A DNA stretch of 64,000 bases from positions 167,518 to 231,517 of the forward strand of contig MKSU01000013.1 in assembly GCA_001897375.1 (NCBI GenBank). The letters are read 5' to 3'. The notes below the pieces were generated by a model, which was not told the DNA's origin, made no database searches, and saw nothing but the letters and a program-made list of their open reading frames with translations. Below, one piece after another: positions 56,835-64,000 of the stretch; position 1 is the first letter of the stretch, and each line of letters begins with the position of its first letter. This DNA is from Sphingomonas sp. 67-36 (GTDB lineage Bacteria > Pseudomonadota > Alphaproteobacteria > Sphingomonadales > Sphingomonadaceae). A program made the translations under genes and the position numbers.

Positions 56835-57011
56835 TCAGCCCTGCACCTCGACCATATGCTGCACCTTGCGGATCATGCCGCGAACCTCGGGGGTGTCCTC
56901 CAGCTCCGACACGCGGTGCATCTTGTTGAGGCCGAGCCCGATCAGCGTCGCGCGCTGGTCCTTGGTGCGGCGGATCGGCGAGCCGGTCTGCTTGATCTTG
57001 ATCTTCGCCAT
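56835..57011 (-). CDS. rpmD: 50S ribosomal protein L30
   Basis: A small 58-residue large-subunit protein, beginning [20 protein letters not shown] and containing [14 protein letters not shown] and [16 protein letters not shown] lies 8 bases before the ATG and the gene starts 5 bp after the rpsE stop. Easily missed because of its size and overlapping antisense frames. Confidence 0.96.
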   Translation of the reverse strand: MAKIKIKQTGSPIRRTKDQRATLIGLGLNKMHRVSELEDTPEVRGMIRKVQHMVEVQG

Positions 57012-57016
57012 GAGCC

Positions 57017-57757
57017 TTACTCCGTGACGGCCGCCGCTTCGGCAGCGGCGGCCTGCGCGTCAGCGCCATGGCCGCGGCCGAGCAGGTCGGCGATCTTCTT
57101 GCCACGACGCTGCGCGACCGACTTCGGCGAAGTCTGGCTGCCCAGCGCCTCGAAGGTGGCGCGGATCATGTTGTACGGGTTCGACGTGCCGACCGACTTG
57201 GTCACCACATCATGCACGCCCAGGCTCTCGAAGACGGCGCGCATCGGGCCGCCCGCGATGATGCCGGTGCCCTGCGGCGCCGAGCGGACGGTGACGCGGC
57301 CGGCGCCGAAATGGCCGTTGCCGTCGTGATGCAGCGTGCGGCCTTCCTTCAGCGGCACGCGGACCATGTGCTTCTTGGCCGAGGCGGTCGCCTTCGAAAT
57401 GGCTTCCGGCACCTCGCGGGCCTTGCCGTGGCCGAAGCCGACGCGGCCCTTCCCGTCACCCACGACGACCAGCGCCGCAAAGCCGAAGCGCTTGCCGCCC
57501 TTCACGGTCTTGGACACGCGGTTGATGTGGACGAGCTTCTCGATCAGCTCCTCGCCACCATCCTCGTTGTTGTTGCGACGGTCGTCGCGACGACCGCGGT
57601 TGCCGTCACGGCCGCCACGGCCGCGATCGCCGCCACCGCCACCGCCACGGCCGCCACGCGCGCCGCGACCGCGGGGCGCCTCGCCGGCACTGGCCGGCGC
57701 CGCCGCCTCGGGAGCGGCCGTGGTGGCCTGAACCTCGGTGTTGTTCTCGTCAGCCAT
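57017..57757 (-). CDS. rpsE: 30S ribosomal protein S5 with RG-rich N-terminal extension
   Basis: A 246-residue S5. The core begins at about residue 70 ([20 protein letters not shown]) with the S5 double-stranded-RNA fold and [18 protein letters not shown]. About 60 residues precede the usual N-terminus: an acidic/Ala start ([10 protein letters not shown]) followed by a disordered RG/GG stretch (residues about 28-60, with [19 protein letters not shown]). The C-terminus has an Ala-rich tail. TGGAG precedes the ATG. The extension could bind RNA; its role is unknown. Confidence 0.96.
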   Translation of the reverse strand: MADENNTEVQATTAAPEAAAPASAGEAPRGRGARGGRGGGGGGDRGRGGRDGNRGRRDDRRNNNEDGGEELIEKLVHINRVSKTVKGGKRFGFAALVVVGDGKGRVGFGHGKAREVPEAISKATASAKKHMVRVPLKEGRTLHHDGNGHFGAGRVTVRSAPQGTGIIAGGPMRAVFESLGVHDVVTKSVGTSNPYNMIRATFEALGSQTSPKSVAQRRGKKIADLLGRGHGADAQAAAAEAAAVTE

Positions 57758-57760
57758 GTC

Positions 57761-58111
57761 TTAGAACTCCAGTCCGGCTTCGCGCGCGGCTTCCGCCAGC
57801 GCCTTCACCCGGCCGTGAAACAGGAAGCCGCCACGGTCGAACACGACCTGCGTGACGCCGGCGGCCTTCGCCGCTTCGGCGACGCGCTTGCCGACCTCGG
57901 TGGCCGCCGCGACCGTCGCGGTCTTGCCCTCGTGGCCCGCCAGCGTCGAGGCCGACGCGATCGTGCGGCCCGCCTCGTCGTCGATCACCTGGGCATAGAT
58001 ATGCTTGCCCGAGCGATGCACCGAAAGGCGCGGACGAGTGCCAGCGCGCGCGCGCAGCGCCGTGCGATTGCGGCGACGCCGCTTCTCGAAAAGCGAAAGG
58101 CCCTTGGTCAC
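57761..58111 (-). CDS. rplR: 50S ribosomal protein L18
   Basis: A 116-residue 5S-rRNA-binding protein: [36 protein letters not shown], and [20 protein letters not shown] at the C-terminus. The start is GTG 58111, overlapping the rplF stop as GTGA. Three bp separate it from rpsE. Confidence 0.97.
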   Translation of the reverse strand: MTKGLSLFEKRRRRNRTALRARAGTRPRLSVHRSGKHIYAQVIDDEAGRTIASASTLAGHEGKTATVAAATEVGKRVAEAAKAAGVTQVVFDRGGFLFHGRVKALAEAAREAGLEF

Positions 58112-58641
58112 TTCTTCTTCCCTTCCTTACGGAAGATGTACTCGCCGTCGTACTTGATGCCCTTGCCCTTGTACGGCTCGGGCTTACGCCAGCGGCGGAT
58201 CTCGGCGGCGAGCTGGCCGACCTTCTGCTTGTCGGCGCCCGTGATCTCCACCGTCGTGTTGTCCGGGGTCTTGACCTCAAGGCCCTCCGGCACGTCGATG
58301 TCGACATCGTGGCTGTAGCCGAGCTGAAGCTTCAGCTTCCGGCCCTGCGCCGCGGCGCGATAGCCGACGCCGTTGATGAGCAGCTTCTTGGTGAAGCCCT
58401 CGGTCACGCCGGTGACGAGGTTCTGCACCAACGTACGCTGCATACCCCAGAAGGCGCGAGCGCGCTTGGTCTCGTTGGCCGGCTGCACCGAGATGCCGTC
58501 CGCCTGGACGTCATAGGTGACTTCGTCGGCGAGCTTGAGTGACAGCGAGCCCTTGGGGCCCTTCACGCTCAGGTTGCCGTCCGCGATGTTCGCGGTCACG
58601 CCCGAAGGGATCGCGACCGGCTTCTTGCCGATGCGGCTCAT
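58108..58641 (-). CDS. rplF: 50S ribosomal protein L6
   Basis: A 177-residue protein near the factor-binding site. [17 protein letters not shown] starts the family; the second domain has [15 protein letters not shown] and the C-terminal [15 protein letters not shown], a hallmark. The ATG overlaps the rpsH stop (TGATG). Confidence 0.97.
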   Translation of the reverse strand: MSRIGKKPVAIPSGVTANIADGNLSVKGPKGSLSLKLADEVTYDVQADGISVQPANETKRARAFWGMQRTLVQNLVTGVTEGFTKKLLINGVGYRAAAQGRKLKLQLGYSHDVDIDVPEGLEVKTPDNTTVEITGADKQKVGQLAAEIRRWRKPEPYKGKGIKYDGEYIFRKEGKKK

Positions 58642-59036
58642 CAGAACACCTCCGCCAGCACTTCGCCGCCGACATTCTGCTCGCGCGCTTCCGCGTCGGA
58701 CAGAACGCCCTTCGGCGTCGAGACGATCGTGATGCCCAGGCCGTTCATCACGCGCGGCAGGTCGTTCGACCCGCTGTAGATGCGGCGGCCGGGCTTCGAG
58801 ACGCGCGCGACGTGCTTGATCGCCGGCTGGCCCTCGAAATACTTCAGCTCGATGCGGACGCCCTTGGCCGGGCCAAGGTCTTCCTCGCTGTAGCCACGGA
58901 TATAGCCCTCGCGCTGAAGCACGTCGAGCACGCGGGTCCGCAGCTTCGACGCCGGCGATACGACGCTGTCCTTGCGCGCGCGCTGGCCGTTGCGGATGCG
59001 GGTGAGCAGATCACCCAGGGGATCGGTCACTGCCAT
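58641..59036 (-). CDS. rpsH: 30S ribosomal protein S8
   Basis: A 131-residue 16S-binding protein and, in many bacteria, translational repressor of the spc operon. [18 protein letters not shown] and the C-terminal [19 protein letters not shown] are invariant. Stop overlaps rplF start. Confidence 0.97.
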   Translation of the reverse strand: MAVTDPLGDLLTRIRNGQRARKDSVVSPASKLRTRVLDVLQREGYIRGYSEEDLGPAKGVRIELKYFEGQPAIKHVARVSKPGRRIYSGSNDLPRVMNGLGITIVSTPKGVLSDAEAREQNVGGEVLAEVF

Positions 59037-59048
59037 TGTTCGTGATCC

Positions 59049-59354
59049 TTACCAGCTCGACTTCGTGACGCCCGGAATCAGGCCCTTGTTGGCCAGTTCG
59101 CGGAGCTGCACGCGGCAGAGACGGAACTTGCGATAATAAGCGCGCGGACGACCTGTCACCTCGCAACGGTTGCGCACCCGGGTGGGGTTCGCGTTGCGCG
59201 GCAGTTCGGCCATCTTCAGGCGCGCGATGAGACGCTCGGTCTCGTCGAGCGACTTGTCGTTCGCCTTCGCCTTGAGCGCTGCAAACTTGCCGGCATATTG
59301 CTTGACCAGCTTCTTGCGGCGCTCGTTCTTGTTAACGGAACTCAGTTTCGCCAT
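59049..59354 (-). CDS. rpsN: 30S ribosomal protein S14
   Basis: A 101-residue S14 of the long, zinc-free (C-minus) type: [20 protein letters not shown], a spacer absent from the short form, and [20 protein letters not shown] with only two scattered cysteines. Lies 12 bp before rpsH. Confidence 0.97.
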   Translation of the reverse strand: MAKLSSVNKNERRKKLVKQYAGKFAALKAKANDKSLDETERLIARLKMAELPRNANPTRVRNRCEVTGRPRAYYRKFRLCRVQLRELANKGLIPGVTKSSW

Positions 59355-59394
59355 TGGACTTAAGCTCTCTCGTTCAAATCAGCGGAAAGGACGC

Positions 59395-59979
59395 TCACGC
59401 GGCCTTCTTTTCCTCAACCTGGGCATCCTGCGGGAACGGGAAGCCGAACAGGCGAAGCAGCTCGCGCGCTTCCTCGTCGGTCTTCGCGGTCGTCGCGACG
59501 ATGATGTCCATGCCGCGCACCTTGTCGATGCGGTCGTAGTTGATTTCCGGGAACACGATCTGCTCCTTAAGGCCGCAGGCGTAATTGCCACGGCCGTCGA
59601 AGCTCTTGGGGTTCAGCCCGCGGAAGTCGCGCACGCGCGGCAGCGCGATCGTGATGAAGCGGTCGAGGAACTCGTACATGCGCTCGCGACGCAGCGTGAC
59701 CTTCACGCCAATCGGCATGCCCTCACGCAGCTTGAACTGCGCGATCGACTTCTTCGCCTTGGTGATCACCGGCTTCTGGCCCGCGATCAGCTCCATCTCC
59801 GAAGCGGCCTGCTCGACGCGCTTCTTGTCCTGGGTCGCCTCGCCGACGCCCATGTTGATGACGATCTTGTCGATCCGGGGAATCTCGAGCGCGTTCTTGT
59901 AGCCGAACTTCTCGATCATCGCCTTGGCGATAGTGTCGTCATACAGCTTGCGCAGACGCGGGGTGTAAGCGTCAGCCAT
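59395..59979 (-). CDS. rplE: 50S ribosomal protein L5
   Basis: A 194-residue 5S-rRNA-binding protein. ATG 59979 opens [37 protein letters not shown] and [20 protein letters not shown] are family marks. Overlaps the rplX 3' end by 8 bp, so the two are coupled. Confidence 0.97.
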   Translation of the reverse strand: MADAYTPRLRKLYDDTIAKAMIEKFGYKNALEIPRIDKIVINMGVGEATQDKKRVEQAASEMELIAGQKPVITKAKKSIAQFKLREGMPIGVKVTLRRERMYEFLDRFITIALPRVRDFRGLNPKSFDGRGNYACGLKEQIVFPEINYDRIDKVRGMDIIVATTAKTDEEARELLRLFGFPFPQDAQVEEKKAA

Positions 59980-60289
59980 CGATCTTCTCCCCGGACTTGA
60001 CGGCCACACGGACCTTCTTGCCGTCCTTCACCTCGAAACGGACGCGCGTCGGCTTCCCATCGGCGGTGACGTGCGCCACCTTCGAGATGTGCAACGGCGC
60101 TTCCGTGCGCTCCAGCCCGCCCTGCGGGTTGGCCTGGCTCGGCTTGCGGTGACGGGTGGCGATGTTGACGCCTTCCACGACGACCTTGCCGTCCTTCGGC
60201 ATGGCCAGCGTGACGGTGCCGGTCTTGCCCTTGTCCTTGCCGGACAGGACGATCACGCGGTCACCCTTCTTGATCCTGGCGGCGGCCAT
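59972..60289 (-). CDS. rplX: 50S ribosomal protein L24
   Basis: A 105-residue assembly-initiator protein. The KOW motif lies in [20 protein letters not shown], followed by [23 protein letters not shown] 60289 overlaps the rplN stop (TAATG). Confidence 0.96.
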   Translation of the reverse strand: MAAARIKKGDRVIVLSGKDKGKTGTVTLAMPKDGKVVVEGVNIATRHRKPSQANPQGGLERTEAPLHISKVAHVTADGKPTRVRFEVKDGKKVRVAVKSGEKIDG

Positions 60290-60657
60290 TACAACACCTC
60301 CGGCGCAAGGCTGATGATCTTCATGTGCTTCTTGGCGCGCAGTTCGCGGACCACCGGGCCAAAGATACGGGTGCCGATCGGCTCCTCGTTCTTGTTGACC
60401 AGCACCGCGGCGTTCGAATCGAAACGGATGGTCGAGCCGTCCGGACGATGAATGTCCTTGGCGGTGCGCACGATGACGGCGCGATGCACGTCGCCCTTCT
60501 TCACGCGGCCGCGCGGCTGCGCTTCCTTGATCGACACCACGATGATGTCGCCGACGCTGGCGGTGCGACGCTTCGAGCCGCCCAGCACCTTGATGCACTG
60601 CACCCGCTTCGCGCCGCTGTTGTCAGCGACGTCGAGATTGGACTGCATCTGGATCAT
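60289..60657 (-). CDS. rplN: 50S ribosomal protein L14
   Basis: A 122-residue protein at the subunit interface. [20 protein letters not shown] and the C-terminal [20 protein letters not shown] are invariant. Full length. Confidence 0.97.
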   Translation of the reverse strand: MIQMQSNLDVADNSGAKRVQCIKVLGGSKRRTASVGDIIVVSIKEAQPRGRVKKGDVHRAVIVRTAKDIHRPDGSTIRFDSNAAVLVNKNEEPIGTRIFGPVVRELRAKKHMKIISLAPEVL

Positions 60658-60746
60658 TGATCCGCTTCCTTCTCGTCTATGGCGCTGGATACCGACCCAG
60701 CGCCGCCTTCAAACTTTCCACCCGCCCCGATAAGGCGGGCGAACGA
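60658..60746 (-). promoter_or_regulatory. Paired hairpins between rpsQ and rplN
   Basis: In this 89-bp gap, longer than its neighbours, CCCGCC pairs with GGCGGG around 60721-60739, and GGCGCTGG/CCAGCGCC forms a second 8-bp stem around 60680-60703. On the minus strand neither is followed by a clean U-run, so attenuation or mRNA stability rather than termination is likely. Confidence 0.4.
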
Positions 60747-61028
60747 TCACGCGGCCGGTTCGTCGATCACGACCTCGGCCGGCGTCGCGCGGGCGTTGAC
60801 CCGATCGATCACCTTCCAGGTCTTCAGCTTCGATAGCGGCTTGGTCTCCTCGATCCGCACCGTCTCGCCGGCCTTGAACTCGTTCGCCTCGTCATGGGCG
60901 TGATACTTCTTCGAGCGGCGGATGATCTTGCCGTAGAGCGGGTGCTTGACCTTGCGCTCCACGTTCACGACCACCGTCTTGTCGCCCTTGTCCGAGACGA
61001 TCACCCCGGTCAGCACGCGCTTCGGCAT
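60747..61028 (-). CDS. rpsQ: 30S ribosomal protein S17
   Basis: A 93-residue OB-fold 16S-binding protein: [40 protein letters not shown] and [13 protein letters not shown]. Follows rpmC by 15 bp. Confidence 0.97.
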   Translation of the reverse strand: MPKRVLTGVIVSDKGDKTVVVNVERKVKHPLYGKIIRRSKKYHAHDEANEFKAGETVRIEETKPLSKLKTWKVIDRVNARATPAEVVIDEPAA

Positions 61029-61043
61029 GTCTTCTCGTCCTTC

Positions 61044-61247
61044 TTACTTGGCCGCTGCGGCGACGCGAGCCGCCTGCAGGGTCTTGATCCGGGCGATGTC
61101 CTTGCGGACCTCGCGGACGCGGCTCGGCTTCTCGAGCTGGTTGGTCGCCGCCTGGAAGCGCAGGTTGAACTGCTCGCGCTTCAGGTTGCCCAGCGCCTCG
61201 ACGAGCTGATCGTCGCTCTGCCCGGTGAAATCGCTATTCTTCGCCAT
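61044..61247 (-). CDS. rpmC: 50S ribosomal protein L29
   Basis: A 67-residue two-helix protein at the exit tunnel where trigger factor docks: [20 protein letters not shown] and [14 protein letters not shown]. Overlap-free, 1 bp after rplP. Confidence 0.97.
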   Translation of the reverse strand: MAKNSDFTGQSDDQLVEALGNLKREQFNLRFQAATNQLEKPSRVREVRKDIARIKTLQAARVAAAAK

Positions 61248-61248
61248 C

Positions 61249-61683
61249 TTACTCGCCTCCGAGGTGCGACGTGTCGCCGAGACGCGCCACGACCTTGGTC
61301 TTGATCGGGAGCTTCATCGCCGCGCGCTCGAACGCTTCGGCGGCAAGCGGACCCGGAACACCGTCCAGCTCGAACAGGATACGGCCCGGCTTGACGCGCG
61401 CCGCCCAGAATTCGGGCGAACCCTTGCCCGAGCCCATGCGGACTTCGGCGGGCTTCGACGAAACCGGCACGTCCGGGAACACGCGGATCCACAAGCGCCC
61501 CTGGCGCTTGATGTGGCGCGTGATCGCGCGGCGGGCCGCCTCGATCTGGCGCGCGGTGATCCGGTCCGGCTCCATCGCCTTGAGGCCATAGGCCCCGAAG
61601 TTGAGCGCGGTGCCGCCCTTGGCGTCGCCGTGGATACGGCCCTTGAACGCCTTGCGGAACTTGGTGCGCTTCGGTTGCAGCAC
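61249..61683 (-). CDS. rplP: 50S ribosomal protein L16
   Basis: A 144-residue protein near the A-site t[42 protein letters not shown] (modified Arg region in the family) and the conserved [19 protein letters not shown]. Full length. Confidence 0.97.
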   Translation of the reverse strand: MLQPKRTKFRKAFKGRIHGDAKGGTALNFGAYGLKAMEPDRITARQIEAARRAITRHIKRQGRLWIRVFPDVPVSSKPAEVRMGSGKGSPEFWAARVKPGRILFELDGVPGPLAAEAFERAAMKLPIKTKVVARLGDTSHLGGE

Positions 61684-61695
61684 GTTCTCTACTCC

Positions 61696-62402
<707 letters not shown>

Positions 62403-62403
<1 letters not shown>

Positions 62404-62780
62404 TAGGCTTCTTCCTGCTCGCGCACGACGATCCGCAGCCGCGAGAACGGCTTCAGGATGCGGGTGGACTTGCCGCGGCCGCGCGTGGCGAACCGCTTCA
62501 TGGTGATCGACTTGCCGACCGACGCCTCGGCGACGACGAGCGCGTCGACATCGAGGTTGTGGTTGTTCTCGGCATTGGCAATCGCGGAGGCGAGCACCTT
62601 GCGCGCGTCGACCGCCATCGCCTTCTTGGAGAAGGCGAGGATGTTCATCGCGTCGCCGACCTTGCGGCCGCGGATCAGGCCCGCGACGAGGTTCAGCTTC
62701 TGCGCCGAACCGCGGATCTGCGTGCCGACCGAGAGCGCTTCCTTCTCGCCGACCTTGCGGGGTGATGCAGGCTTGCTCAT
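62403..62780 (-). CDS. rplV: 50S ribosomal protein L22
   Basis: A 125-residue exit-tunnel protein. [20 protein letters not shown] and the hairpin and C-terminal [19 protein letters not shown] are characteristic. Position-wise this hairpin carries macrolide-resistance changes in other bacteria; nothing unusual is seen here. Overlaps rpsS stop (TGATG). Confidence 0.97.
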
Positions 62781-63058
62781 CAGCGCTTGCCCTTCTTGTC
62801 AGCCGCGTGGCCCGGAAAATACCGGGTCGGCGCGAACTCGCCGAGCTTCATGCCGACCATGTCCTCGTTGACCGAGACGGGCACAAACTTGCGGCCGTTA
62901 TAGACGTTGAACGTCAGCCCAACGAACGTCGGCAGGATCGTCGAACGACGCGACCAGGTCTTGATCGGACCGGCGCGGGTGCCGGCGTCCTGCGCGGCTT
63001 CTGCCTTCTTGAGCAGGTGCAGGTCCACGAACGGACCCTTCCAGACGGAGCGCGCCAT
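62780..63058 (-). CDS. rpsS: 30S ribosomal protein S19
   Basis: A 92-residue head protein: [40 protein letters not shown] and GKFVPV-like [20 protein letters not shown]. Coupled to rplB by TAATG. Confidence 0.97.
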   Translation of the reverse strand: MARSVWKGPFVDLHLLKKAEAAQDAGTRAGPIKTWSRRSTILPTFVGLTFNVYNGRKFVPVSVNEDMVGMKLGEFAPTRYFPGHAADKKGKR

Positions 63059-63891
63059 TACTTCTTCCTCGCGTGACGGCTGCGGATGATCATCTTGTCA
63101 GTCGCCTTGTTGTGGCGCGTGCGAGCGCCCTTCGTCGGCTTGCCCCACGGCGTGACCGGATGACGGCCACCCGAAGTCCGGCCCTCGCCACCGCCATGCG
63201 GGTGGTCGACCGGGTTCTTCGCGACGCCACGGGTCAGCGGGCGCTTGCCCATCCACCGGCTGCGGCCGGCCTTGCCGAAGTTCTGGTTCTGGTTGTCGGG
63301 GTTAGAAACCGCGCCAACCGTCGCCATGCAGTCCGAGCGGATATAGCGCTGCTCGCCCGAGTTCAGGCGAACGATCACCATGCCCTTGTCGCGGCCGACG
63401 ACCTGCACATAGGTGCCGGCCGAACGCGCGATCTGGCCGCCCTTGCCCGGCTTCATCTCCACATTGTGGACGATGGTGCCGACCGGCATCTGGCCCAGCT
63501 CCATCGAGTTGCCCGGCTTCACGTCGGTCTTCTTGCCGGCGATCACCTTGTCGCCCACGCCGAGGCGCTGCGGCGCGATGATATAGGCCAGTTCGCCGTC
63601 CGCATACTTCACCAGCGCGATGAAGGCGGTGCGGTTCGGGTCATATTCCAGACGCTCGACGACGCCCTCGACATCCCACTTGCGGCGCTTGAAATCGATG
63701 AAACGATAACGCTGCTTGTGGCCGCCGGCGATGCCGCGCGACGTGACATGGCCCTTGTTGTTGCGGCCGCCCGTCTTGGTCTTGCCCTCGGTGAGCGCCT
63801 TGACCGGACGCCCCTTGTAGAGCGCCGAACGGTCGACCAGGATCAGGCCGCGGCGGGCCGGGCTGGTCGGGTTGTAATGCTTGAGTGCCAT
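63058..63891 (-). CDS. rplB: 50S ribosomal protein L2
   Basis: A 277-residue peptidyl-transferase-support protein. Visible are [19 protein letters not shown], the essential His region [20 protein letters not shown] and [20 protein letters not shown]. Full length. Its start overlaps the rplW stop by one base. Confidence 0.98.
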   Translation of the reverse strand: MALKHYNPTSPARRGLILVDRSALYKGRPVKALTEGKTKTGGRNNKGHVTSRGIAGGHKQRYRFIDFKRRKWDVEGVVERLEYDPNRTAFIALVKYADGELAYIIAPQRLGVGDKVIAGKKTDVKPGNSMELGQMPVGTIVHNVEMKPGKGGQIARSAGTYVQVVGRDKGMVIVRLNSGEQRYIRSDCMATVGAVSNPDNQNQNFGKAGRSRWMGKRPLTRGVAKNPVDHPHGGGEGRTSGGRHPVTPWGKPTKGARTRHNKATDKMIIRSRHARKK

Positions 63892-64000
63892 TACGCCTTG
63901 GCCCCCTCGGTCACGTCGATCGACTGCCCGTCCTTGAGCGTGACGATCGCCTTCTTCATGTCGGACCGCTGGTAGGGAGCACCCTTCCAGCGCTTGGTCT
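63891..64000 (-). CDS. rplW: 50S ribosomal protein L23 (partial, 5' end off window)
   Basis: Only the last 36 residues are visible: [20 protein letters not shown] then [15 protein letters not shown] and a TAA that overlaps the rplB ATG (TAATG). The R-x-S-D-x-KKAIV-T-L pattern and position before rplB identify L23. Confidence 0.93.
   Translation of the reverse strand, partial: TKRWKGAPYQRSDMKKAIVTLKDGQSIDVTEGAKA

Overview
The window comes from a high-GC alphaproteobacterium that looks like a Sphingomonas-type member of the Sphingomonadales. Signs are the dense, strongly GC-biased coding, a Spinster-like MFS permease, a large TonB-dependent receptor, two PEPxxWA-CTERM proteins, a fused ThiS-ThiG protein, a possible EcfG-type stress promoter and a ribosomal operon layout typical of the group. 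No rRNA gene, CRISPR array, insertion sequence or phage module was seen. tRNAs were looked for only by eye and none was recognised.

Left part (1-22 kb), accessory metabolism. A partial MFS permease, a Rieske ring-hydroxylating oxygenase (minus strand) and a divergent plus-strand operon (Gfo/Idh/MocA dehydrogenase, 4,5-dihydroxyphthalate-decarboxylase-like protein, small ABM monooxygenase) together resemble the phthalate pht pathway but lack a visible reductase. The divergent promoters overlap and carry a perfect inverted repeat. Next comes a saccharide-scavenging locus: a GH1 glycosidase, then a tightly overlapping minus-strand operon TetR-GH3-carboxylesterase-GH20, facing a TonB-dependent receptor, a Tat-exported sugar isomerase/epimerase-like protein and an SGNH hydrolase. 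A palindrome in the TetR/receptor gap has a near relative upstream of GH1, suggesting one regulon. A thioesterase and purC follow. Two nearly identical beta-helix genes in the same orientation (about 1.4-2.7 kb and 20.4-21.5 kb) bracket this roughly 19-kb block as long direct repeats.

Middle part (22-50 kb), mostly core functions. These are CsbD, thiSG, aroQ, accBC, a PEP-CTERM protein, a membrane protein-arsC-phospholipase D run, purL, a second PEP-CTERM protein, a mannose-6-phosphate isomerase, bamD-recN-CDF zinc exporter, a putatively leaderless membrane protein plus DUF418 protein, bfd-bfr iron storage, an orphan Hpt protein, the panB-yfgM-like-bamB-der series, a PAP2-type membrane enzyme, and a subclass B3 metallo-beta-lactamase-like gene translationally coupled to guaA.

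Right part (50-64 kb), the S10-spc-alpha ribosomal superoperon on the minus strand, read from the right edge: rplW (partial), rplB, rpsS, rplV, rpsC, rplP, rpmC, rpsQ, rplN, rplX, rplE, rpsN, rpsH, rplF, rplR, rpsE, rpmD, rplO, secY, adk, a decayed SRPBCC pseudogene, then rpsM, rpsK, rpoA, rplQ. The last four have their own well-formed promoter. S5 carries a long RG-rich N-terminal extension, and the rpoA-rplQ gap is full of strong hairpins. A hypothetical gene of lower GC sits between rplQ and guaA.
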